From NCBI RefSeq assembly GCF_947494555.1, contig NZ_CANLVF010000002.1:186001-250000 (forward strand): a stretch of 64,000 nt of DNA. Direction: 5' to 3'. The notes beneath the pieces were generated by a model. It searched no databases. It worked only from the letters and a program-made list of their open reading frames with translations, and was not told the origin of the DNA. This stretch comes from an uncultured Roseibium sp. (GTDB taxonomy: Bacteria > Pseudomonadota > Alphaproteobacteria > Rhizobiales > Stappiaceae). Shown here one piece after another: positions 56,748 to 64,000 of the stretch; the stretch's first letter is position 1; every line of letters starts with the position of its first letter. The position numbers and the translations under genes were made by a program.

Positions 56748-57523
56748 CAGTCGCCCTTCCCCGCTGTTTCGAGCCGATCGCGCAGTGTCGCGAGAAACGG
56801 AATATCCCGAAACTGATCCGGCTGCACTTCATCCCAGGCAACACCTTTTGGCTGGGTGAAAGTTGTGCCGGTTTCGATCAGCTCCGCCTCGGTCGCGATT
56901 GCGTGCAGCGCGCTGTCGTGGCGCATCATGACAAGCTCGCCATCGTCAACAACCTGCGATGAATGAACCGTTGTGGAAATCAGCGTTTCGGGTTTCAGTT
57001 TGGACAATTCGCGGAAGATCCCGAGTTCAAGATCGGCGAAACCACCGCCCTTCCCGGTCCTTGCTCCTGCCCTGGTGACCGCGACGCAACCGACGACGAC
57101 AAAATCAAGCAACTCCATATCCTCAAATTCCACGGCCTCGCCATGTTCGACAAAGCCCTGCGAGGTTGCTGCCAGTTCGAACTGAATTCCCTTTTGGTGC
57201 AATTTGTCCGGATCAAGTCGTACGAAAGGGTACGGTTTCAACAGTTCAGGAACAGGGGCATAAACGATCTTTCCCTCATAAAGCGCCCGCAGCCGGACCG
57301 GGATCTGCGGCGGGTCAGGATTGCATTTCACGACCCGTGCCGCTTGCCACTGAGGGAGCCGGGCTAGGTTTCGCGCCGCAAGATCAGCGCCGGCAAAATT
57401 CGGGATGCAGCTGAAGGCTGGGCCGATGCTCGTTCGGCTGTCTTCCAACCCGGCCCAGATCTTCTGCCGGATCCTGTCCTTGTCCGCATTCCGGCCCGAC
57501 CAGCGTGCATCGTCCATGTGCAT
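56747..57523 (-). CDS. 5-formyltetrahydrofolate cyclo-ligase-like (COG0212) protein
   Basis: DKDRIRQKIWAGLEDS…VYAPVPELLKPYPFVRLDPDKL…VVVGCVAVTRAGARTGKGGGFADLELGIFRELS. Confidence 0.8.
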   Translation of the reverse strand: MHMDDARWSGRNADKDRIRQKIWAGLEDSRTSIGPAFSCIPNFAGADLAARNLARLPQWQAARVVKCNPDPPQIPVRLRALYEGKIVYAPVPELLKPYPFVRLDPDKLHQKGIQFELAATSQGFVEHGEAVEFEDMELLDFVVVGCVAVTRAGARTGKGGGFADLELGIFRELSKLKPETLISTTVHSSQVVDDGELVMMRHDSALHAIATEAELIETGTTFTQPKGVAWDEVQPDQFRDIPFLATLRDRLETAGKGD

Positions 57524-57527
57524 CTCC

Positions 57528-58946
57528 TCAGGTGATTGGGGCATCAAGGGCCGCGACAGGCGCACTACAGACACCTGCTCGCTCAAGCTGGGTTGCGACC
57601 CGAAGTGCGAGATCCTCGCGCCACGCCGGTGCAATGACCTGAACGCCGATCGGCAGGGACGCCCCTTCAAGCCAAACGGGCACGGCCACAACCGGCAATC
57701 CGATAAACGAGATCGGCTGTGTAAAGAGACCGATGTTCGGACGCGCAGGCATTGTCTCCCCATCCAGCGTGATGGTTTTTGTTCCCGATGGAAGAGCGGA
57801 AAACGGGGTCGCTGGCGTCAGGATGACGTCGACATCCTGAAAGACACGCCGAATTTTTTCCCGGAACCAGCTCCGAAACCGTTGCGCCTGTTGAACCCAG
57901 ACCGCAGGCACCATCGTTCCCGACAGGAACCTGTCGCGCGTATCGGGGTCGTAGTTCCAGGGGCGCTTGGTAATGCGGTCCAGATGAAGACTGGCGCCCT
58001 CGGCGACCGTTATCACATAAGCAGATGCACGAGCTCTGGCGGCTTCCGGAATGTCGATTTCAGTCGTCGCGCCAAGCGCTTGCGCAACTTTGTCGACAGC
58101 AGCAAACGCCTCCGGTTCGGTTTTTTGTCTAAAGTAGCCACCGGCAACGGCAATTCGAAGGCCATCAGTTCCTTTTTCAAGCTCCGGAAGCGTTACCAGG
58201 CTATCTCGTTCCGCCTGCGCGGGGTCAAACGGGTCAGGCCCTTGCAGGGCATCGAAGACAAGCGCCAGATCCATTGCGGAACGGGCCATCGGTCCGAGAT
58301 GGTCGAGACTGCCAACGAACGGATAGGTTCCATAACGCGACAGGCGACCGTAGGTCGGTTTGAGGCCAAAGAGACCGCAAAAGGATGACGGCACGCGAAT
58401 AGACCCGTTTGTGTCCGATCCAAGCGTTAAAGGCACCATTCCAGCGGCGACGGCGGCCCCTGAGCCCGATGAGGATCCACCACTCATGCGGCCAAGGTCG
58501 TGCGGATTGACACAGTTGCCGTCATGGAAATTTTCACCGGTAAAGTCATAGGCGTATTCGCCCATATTGAGCCCGCCCATCAACACCGCGCCCGCGCTTC
58601 GGAGCTTTCGAACAAGCGTGGCGTCTACCGCCGCGGGTGCGTTCTCACGGTTGATCTTTGAGCCCGCACGGGTGACGACACCTTCAATGTCAAACAGGTT
58701 CTTGACCGCAAACGGTACACCGGCAAGGGGAAGTTCTTCTCCTTTTGCAACGGCAGCATCGACCTCTTCCGCCTCGGCCGTTGCTCTTTGGGCGGTGACA
58801 TCGGTAAAGGCGTTGACGGCCGGGTTCAGGGCTTCAATCCTTGCCAGCGACGCCTCAACGACCTCCTTGGCTCGAAGGGTACCTGTTCCGACTGACGAAG
58901 CGATTTCCGACACAGTCAGCGCGGGTGAAGGCGTGCCCACGCTCAT
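57528..58946 (-). CDS. Amidase-signature enzyme, AtzE/HpxY-like
   Basis: LPLAGVPFAVKNLFDIEG (Lys), MSGGSSSGSGAAVAAGMVPLTLGSDTNGSIRVPSSFCGLFGLKPTYGRLS (Ser-cisSer); preceded by a DUF4089 gene. Confidence 0.9.
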   Translation of the reverse strand: MSVGTPSPALTVSEIASSVGTGTLRAKEVVEASLARIEALNPAVNAFTDVTAQRATAEAEEVDAAVAKGEELPLAGVPFAVKNLFDIEGVVTRAGSKINRENAPAAVDATLVRKLRSAGAVLMGGLNMGEYAYDFTGENFHDGNCVNPHDLGRMSGGSSSGSGAAVAAGMVPLTLGSDTNGSIRVPSSFCGLFGLKPTYGRLSRYGTYPFVGSLDHLGPMARSAMDLALVFDALQGPDPFDPAQAERDSLVTLPELEKGTDGLRIAVAGGYFRQKTEPEAFAAVDKVAQALGATTEIDIPEAARARASAYVITVAEGASLHLDRITKRPWNYDPDTRDRFLSGTMVPAVWVQQAQRFRSWFREKIRRVFQDVDVILTPATPFSALPSGTKTITLDGETMPARPNIGLFTQPISFIGLPVVAVPVWLEGASLPIGVQVIAPAWREDLALRVATQLERAGVCSAPVAALDAPIT

Positions 58947-59128
58947 GCTTCAAACACCGGTGCTGCCTCAATGTCTTCCTCAATCGGGAAAGACAGGACG
59001 AGCTCTGCGGCCTTTTGCGTTGCGGCTATATGGGCTTCAACGACCGGACGCCAGTCTTCTTCAAGTGTCAAACCCATGACAACTTCCATGTGCGCCACAT
59101 GCGCCTTTGCGTCGAATTTTCCGCTCAT
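58943..59128 (-). CDS. AtzG/HpxX-like (DUF4089) small protein
   Basis: 61 aa: AHMEVVMGLTLEEDWRPVVEAHIAATQKAAELVLSFPIEEDIEAAPVFEA; start/stop overlap with the amidase. Confidence 0.88.
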   Translation of the reverse strand: MSGKFDAKAHVAHMEVVMGLTLEEDWRPVVEAHIAATQKAAELVLSFPIEEDIEAAPVFEA

Positions 59129-59140
59129 GCCACCCCCGGT

Positions 59141-59809
59141 CTATTGATTGATCGCCGTTTCGAAAGACGCCAATGGCGTGGTCCAACCCACTATTCCGCC
59201 TTGTGCCCGTATCATCTCGAGCGTCGCAGCCTTGAACTCCGGAAAATAACTCTCGGTTGCCTCTTCGATCAAAAGACAATCGTAGCCCCGGTCGTTTGCT
59301 TCCCGCATGGTGGTTTGAACACAGACTTCGGTCGTGACCCCGGCGAAAATCAGGCTGTTTGCACCAAGCGTCTTGAGCACATCGCCCAAAGACGTTGCAT
59401 AAAACGCTCCCTTGCCGGGCTTGTCGATGACCGTTTCACCGTCGACGGGCGCACATTCCGGAACAATCTCCGCACCGGGCTCACCCCGGATAAGTATCCT
59501 GCCCATCGGCCCTTCGTCGCCAATGCGCAGAGACGGCTCGCCTCGTTCGCGTTTCGCCGGCGGGCAGTCGCTCAGATCCCCGGCATGGTTTTCCCGTGTG
59601 TGGATGACAGGCCAGCCTCTTTCCCGAAAAAGCTGGAGCAGCTTTCTTGTCGGGCCAATCGCACGCTGCATGTGAGACACATCGTTGCCAAGAGTTTCCC
59701 CAAATCCGCCCGGCTCAATGAAATCGCGTTGCATATCGATCACGACCAGCGCGGTTCGCACGGGATCGAATTTGAACGCAAAGGGTGCCGCCTCGACTTC
59801 GATCATCAA
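59141..59809 (-). CDS. Isochorismatase-family hydrolase (biuret amidohydrolase-like), paralogue 1
   Basis: [64 protein letters not shown] (D-K-C triad). Confidence 0.9.
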   Translation of the reverse strand: MMIEVEAAPFAFKFDPVRTALVVIDMQRDFIEPGGFGETLGNDVSHMQRAIGPTRKLLQLFRERGWPVIHTRENHAGDLSDCPPAKRERGEPSLRIGDEGPMGRILIRGEPGAEIVPECAPVDGETVIDKPGKGAFYATSLGDVLKTLGANSLIFAGVTTEVCVQTTMREANDRGYDCLLIEEATESYFPEFKAATLEMIRAQGGIVGWTTPLASFETAINQ

Positions 59810-61347
59810 TGATGTCCCGCCATGGCATGCCCGATCGTTGCCCTGTCCGTCTCCGCCATCGGAGACTGGTATGTGATCCGCCCTTCAGACATCACGGCAA
59901 CTGTGTCCGCAAGTTCGAGGATTTCATCGAGATCTTCCGACACCAGGAGCACGGCCGCTCCCTTGTTCCGCTGATCCATGATCTGTGCCCGGATCTCGGC
60001 AACGGACGCAAAATCCAATCCGAAGCAGGGGTTCGCGACGATCAGAATATCCACCTCGCCGGAGAGTTCCCTGGCAAGAATGGCCCGCTGGACATTCCCG
60101 CCTGAAAGATTCTCGATCGGTTCTTCCGTGGAAGGCGTCTTGACCCGATAGGCGGCAATAAGTTCCCGCGCCTGTTTGCGCATGGGCGGCGGCGAGAGCC
60201 AGCCCCTGAAAGGGGAAATGGGCGCCTTGTCGAATGTGCGAAACGCCATGTTCTCAGCAACGCTCATGCGCGGAACCGCAACATTCTTGAGCGGCTCTTC
60301 TGAAAAGCCGAACACCTTGAACATGTCCATCTGGCCACGCTCGGGCTCGTAGGGCTTTTTGTCGACAAAAATTCGCCCGTCGTTGAGGGTGCGCTGTCCG
60401 GACAGCACCTCAATAAGCTCCGACTGCCCGTTTCCGGAGACGCCGGCGATGCCGAAAATCTCTCCTTCGTGGATTTTCAGACTGATCGCCTCGATGGCGG
60501 GAAGTTCTTCATCATCATCCGAGAAGAGACCGGCCAGTTCCAGCTTGAGTTTCTTTTGCGTTTGCACGGTTCGTGTGGCGCTTTCCCTGATTTCCGTCTC
60601 GCCGATCATCATGCGGCTCATGTCTTCAACGGAAAGATCCTCCACCCGTCCGCTGCCAACCAGACGGCCCCGCCGCAGAACCGTTACGTCATCGGCATAA
60701 GCCGTGACCTCCCGAAACTTGTGCGTGATCATCAAGATGGTCAGCTCACCCGCTTCCGTCATGCCTCGCAACAGGCCCAGAACTTCGTCAGCCTCGTCAG
60801 GGGTCAGAACCGATGTCGGCTCATCCAAGATCAAGAAACGCTGGTCGAGATAAAGCTGCTTCAGAATTTCAAGCTTCTGTTTCTCTCCCGCAGACAGGCT
60901 GGAAACGGGCACTTCCAGCGGCACCTTGAACGGTGTTGTTTCCAGGAAAGCACCAAGAGCTTTTCGCTCCTTCTTCCAGTCTATGACTGTCGGCGTGTCC
61001 GCCCTTGCGATCACAAGATTTTCGGCGGCCGTCAGCGAAGGAACCAGCGTGAAATGTTGATAAACCATGCCAATTCCATGCGCATGTGCCGCGCGCGGAT
61101 TGGGAACGCTGACTTCACTTTCGTTGACAAGCAAAGCACCGCCGGACGGCTGGTAGAACCCCATCATGCATTTGACCAGCGTGGACTTGCCCGCCCCATT
61201 TTCTCCCAGAAGAGCGTGAAACGAGCCCGGGGCGACCTTTATCGACACATCATCAAGTGCAGTTAGATTGCCGAACACTTTGGTCATACCAATGGTTTCG
61301 ACGCTGATCGCCCGCTGACCCGGCGCTATGTCCTGCGCAACACTCAT
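59806..61347 (-). CDS. Double-domain ABC ATPase of the nucleoside/BMP-type uptake family
   Basis: Two ABC halves: [16 protein letters not shown] … [38 protein letters not shown]; second half [18 protein letters not shown] … [16 protein letters not shown]. Confidence 0.92.
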   Translation of the reverse strand: MSVAQDIAPGQRAISVETIGMTKVFGNLTALDDVSIKVAPGSFHALLGENGAGKSTLVKCMMGFYQPSGGALLVNESEVSVPNPRAAHAHGIGMVYQHFTLVPSLTAAENLVIARADTPTVIDWKKERKALGAFLETTPFKVPLEVPVSSLSAGEKQKLEILKQLYLDQRFLILDEPTSVLTPDEADEVLGLLRGMTEAGELTILMITHKFREVTAYADDVTVLRRGRLVGSGRVEDLSVEDMSRMMIGETEIRESATRTVQTQKKLKLELAGLFSDDDEELPAIEAISLKIHEGEIFGIAGVSGNGQSELIEVLSGQRTLNDGRIFVDKKPYEPERGQMDMFKVFGFSEEPLKNVAVPRMSVAENMAFRTFDKAPISPFRGWLSPPPMRKQARELIAAYRVKTPSTEEPIENLSGGNVQRAILARELSGEVDILIVANPCFGLDFASVAEIRAQIMDQRNKGAAVLLVSEDLDEILELADTVAVMSEGRITYQSPMAETDRATIGHAMAGHH

Positions 61348-62075
61348 GCAGCGACCTCACCGGTGGCATGCAATCCCTTCAGTAGGGTATCGCTGTCGGC
61401 AACAGCGCCGAAGACCCCTCCCTGCATCGTTACCATTTTCAATGCCGCATCGTGGTTGTCGGCATCGGTTGCCCCGCAGCAATCTGAAAGGACAAGGCAT
61501 TCAAAGCCACGGTCGTTGGCTTCGCGCATGGTCGTGTGCACGCACACGTCTGTCGTGATACCTGTCAGAACGAGGTTTTGAACGCCGCGCGTTCGCAGGA
61601 GCAACTCAAGATCCGTTGCATAGAAGGACCCCTTGCCAGGTTTGTCGATGATGGGTTCTCCCACTGCGGGCGCGAGTTCCGGAATAATCTCCCAGCCTGG
61701 CTCGCCTCTGACCAGGATCTTGCCGCACGGCCCAGGATCGCCGATGCCCGCGCCGATCCTTTGGGAGCGCCAGCGCTTGTTGGCCGGCAGATCGGCCAGG
61801 TCAGGCCTGTGGCCTTCCCGGGTGTGAATGATGTGATAGCCGCTATCGCGCATGGTTTTAAGCACGCGGCTTATCGGCTCAATCGGCGCTCTGGTCATGC
61901 TGATGTCGTAGCCCATGCTGTCGACGTAACCGCCTTTGCCGCAGAAATCCGTCTGCATGTCGATGATGATCAGAGCCGTGTTCTCCGGCCTGAGATCGCC
62001 GTTATAGGGCCAGGAATAGGGATTGGCTGCGACCGGGCCTTCCGTGGTGCCAGCAATTGTTGTTGCTAATTGCAT
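61344..62075 (-). CDS. Isochorismatase-family hydrolase (biuret amidohydrolase-like), paralogue 2
   Basis: [79 protein letters not shown]. Confidence 0.9.
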   Translation of the reverse strand: MQLATTIAGTTEGPVAANPYSWPYNGDLRPENTALIIIDMQTDFCGKGGYVDSMGYDISMTRAPIEPISRVLKTMRDSGYHIIHTREGHRPDLADLPANKRWRSQRIGAGIGDPGPCGKILVRGEPGWEIIPELAPAVGEPIIDKPGKGSFYATDLELLLRTRGVQNLVLTGITTDVCVHTTMREANDRGFECLVLSDCCGATDADNHDAALKMVTMQGGVFGAVADSDTLLKGLHATGEVAA

Positions 62076-62080
62076 GGACC

Positions 62081-63100
62081 TCACTCCGCAGCATCGCTCA
62101 TGGCTTCTTCGCCATAAACGCGCTCTGGTGCTTCGAAGCCGCAGGAGGTGCCGTCTGTGTGAACGACCTCGGCCTCCCAAGGCAACCGGTATTTTCCTGC
62201 CGCCAGATCCGTCATGTAGGTATACGGGCAATCCTGTGCACCGCCCTTCACAGCCACATAACCACGGTGGCCGAACTGGTAGATGTTGTTCTCAACGCCC
62301 CAGTTGATGCGTGCTTCGCGCACAAGGTCGGGGCGCACCTCCGCCGTGATGATCTCATTTGCCCGACCGCTTTGCCCGTGTGCGATGATCGTGCCGTCGA
62401 AGTTGACGATCATGCCCTCGCCCATGCTGTCGAACGTACCGTCCGTACCGCACATGCAAACATTCGCGGTGACCATGAGATTGCAGAAGGCATTGGACTG
62501 GTTGGTGAATTTCCAACTCTCGCGGATCGGCGCCGTATAACCCGCCGTGCGGATCATAATCTCCGCACCCTTATAGGCGCATTCGCGGGCCATCTCCGGA
62601 AACATGCCGTCGTGGCAAATGATCAGAGCGAGCTTGCAGCCCTTCGGGCCGTCTATCACCGGAATACCCTGGTCGCCAGGCTCCCAAGGCTCGACAGGTA
62701 CCCAGGGATGCATCTTGCGATAATAGAGCTTCAGTTCGCCCTTGTTGTCGATCACCAGGCCCGAGTTATACGGCATACCACCCGGATTGAGCTCCATGAT
62801 GGAGAAACAGCCCCAGATGTCGTTGTCGATACAGGCCTTCTTGAAGGCAGCGACCTCAGGCCCGTCAAGCGTACACATGATGTCGGGATTGGTGTCCATC
62901 GAGAGCCCGTGCAGGGCGTATTCTGGAAAGACGACCAGATCCATGGACGGCATGTTGCGCCGTGCCTTTTCGACCATGTCGACAATGACCCCAGTCTGGT
63001 GTGCCAGGTCCGCTTCGTTGACGACATTGGGCAGCTGCAATTGCACCATCCCGAGGACAACGCCATTCGGGGATTTGTTCAGTCCGCCAAGTCCGTTCAT
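62081..63100 (-). CDS. Formamidase/aliphatic amidase (nitrilase superfamily)
   Basis: [28 protein letters not shown] (E), [21 protein letters not shown] (K), [28 protein letters not shown] (C). Confidence 0.9.
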   Translation of the reverse strand: MNGLGGLNKSPNGVVLGMVQLQLPNVVNEADLAHQTGVIVDMVEKARRNMPSMDLVVFPEYALHGLSMDTNPDIMCTLDGPEVAAFKKACIDNDIWGCFSIMELNPGGMPYNSGLVIDNKGELKLYYRKMHPWVPVEPWEPGDQGIPVIDGPKGCKLALIICHDGMFPEMARECAYKGAEIMIRTAGYTAPIRESWKFTNQSNAFCNLMVTANVCMCGTDGTFDSMGEGMIVNFDGTIIAHGQSGRANEIITAEVRPDLVREARINWGVENNIYQFGHRGYVAVKGGAQDCPYTYMTDLAAGKYRLPWEAEVVHTDGTSCGFEAPERVYGEEAMSDAAE

Positions 63101-63110
63101 GCTGCCGCTC

Positions 63111-64000
63111 CTATTTTGTGATCGACAATTCGCCAGGGGCACCCTTCAGCGACCGCCGGGGTGACGTGCTCACGATCATGATGAGAAGGGTGAGAATGTA
63201 TGGGGCGGCATTGAAGAAGTGATAGCCGCGCGAGATCCCGATGGATTGGAGTGCCGGACCAAGTGCTCCGGCTGCACCGAAAAGAAGTGCCGCCCAAAAA
63301 CAAGCGAGCGGGTTCCAGCGGGCGAAAATCACCAGCGCCACCGCCATCAGCCCCTGGCCGGACGAAAGGCCTTCGGTCCAGCTACCGGGATAGTAGAGAG
63401 ACAGAAACGAGCCGCCGATGCCGGCAAAAAATCCTCCGGCCATGGTCGACAACAGCCTGACCTTGTTGACATTCACGCCAAGCGCAAGAGCAGCTGGAGC
63501 ACTGTCGCCGGTCGTTCGTATGATCAGGCCGTAGCGTGTGTTCTTCAGCGCCCACCACAGAAAGACTGCCAGGGCTAACCCGAGCAGGAACAGCGGATTG
63601 ATTTCAAGCGCCTGCCGGATACCGGGATGATCGCTCCAGGCACCAAACGAAATCGCCGGCAGCCTTGGTGCGGAGGGCTGGATGTAGGCCTTGCCGAAAA
63701 AGAAGGCGAGCCCGGTGCCGAAAAGCATCAGCGAAATACCGATCGCTATATCGTTTACGCGTGGAAGCTTGCACAGATACCCGTGCAGCGCGCCGAAGGC
63801 GGAGCCGCAGATACCGGCTACCAAAACACCGAGCCAGGGCGATCCTGTATGGTAGGAAATGGCATATCCGGACATCGCCCCGAAAACCAGCGTCCCCTCC
63901 AGCCCAAGGTTTATCCTTCCGGATTTTTCCGTCAGCATTTCACCAAGACTGACGAACAGGAACGGCGTGGAAACACGGATGGCACCGGCAAACATGGCCA
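63111..64000 (-). CDS. Nucleoside/BMP-type ABC transporter permease, probably truncated at window end
   Basis: TPFLFVSLGEMLTEKSGRINLGLEGTLVFGAMSGYAISYHTGSPWLGVLVAGICGSAFGALHGYLC; only ORF start in window is at 63995. Confidence 0.9.
   Translation of the reverse strand, partial: AMFAGAIRVSTPFLFVSLGEMLTEKSGRINLGLEGTLVFGAMSGYAISYHTGSPWLGVLVAGICGSAFGALHGYLCKLPRVNDIAIGISLMLFGTGLAFFFGKAYIQPSAPRLPAISFGAWSDHPGIRQALEINPLFLLGLALAVFLWWALKNTRYGLIIRTTGDSAPAALALGVNVNKVRLLSTMAGGFFAGIGGSFLSLYYPGSWTEGLSSGQGLMAVALVIFARWNPLACFWAALLFGAAGALGPALQSIGISRGYHFFNAAPYILTLLIMIVSTSPRRSLKGAPGELSITK

Noticed and set aside
62057-63121. 354-aa plus-strand ORF
   Set aside because: Antisense to the formamidase gene, which has the E-K-C triad.
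1-64000. Prophage, IS elements, toxin-antitoxin or anti-phage defence systems
   Set aside because: No transposase, integrase, phage structural, restriction-modification or known defence-family motifs recognised in the ORFs.

Overview
GC-rich, gene-dense alphaproteobacterial chromosome segment (a Stappiaceae/Rhizobiales-like host is an inference from gene content only). Annotation is by reading translated ORFs against remembered family motifs; no searches were run. Main blocks: (1) 5'-truncated sulfurtransferase, DUF2459 protein, aapJQMP-type amino-acid ABC operon, metC-like lyase (1-7.7 kb). (2) Lipid/polyprenyl-glycan modification operon: LABN protein, GT2, PAP2, ArnT-like GT (7.8-11.7 kb). 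(3) A compact candidate RiPP locus at 13.4-17.7 kb: a YcaO enzyme divergent from two small genes resembling nitrile-hydratase-like leader (NHLP) precursors, plus a BTAD/SARP-type TPR regulator. No recognisable transporter or peptidase is visible, and the inter-precursor RNA could form mutually exclusive hairpins. A B12-binding radical SAM gene lies downstream. (4) Mixed genes: PQQ sugar dehydrogenase with a cytochrome c remnant, tRNA-Arg(TCT), a Cds1-like PLP enzyme, and a phosphomannomutase-fold protein with an altered catalytic motif. (5) A large hydroxyquinol-type aromatic catabolic cluster (28.7-44.4 kb) with two intradiol dioxygenase paralogues, one with an Fe-ligand His replaced by Tyr, maleylacetate reductase, TfdB-like monooxygenase, BKACE, two YciI proteins, and Liv-type ABC and TRAP transporters. 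(6) Two neighbouring PG-binding/metzincin paralogues (44.5-47.4 kb). (7) A nitrogen-heterocycle/ureide-type cluster (47.8-64 kb): creatininase, CodA-like amidohydrolase, AtzG/AtzE/AtzH-like proteins, two BiuH-like isochorismatases, formamidase, COG0212 protein, RidA, and ThiXYZ-like and nucleoside/BMP-type ABC transporters. The RiPP-like locus is the best candidate for an undescribed system; the HxY dioxygenase with BKACE and the Atz/Hpx-like cluster are next.
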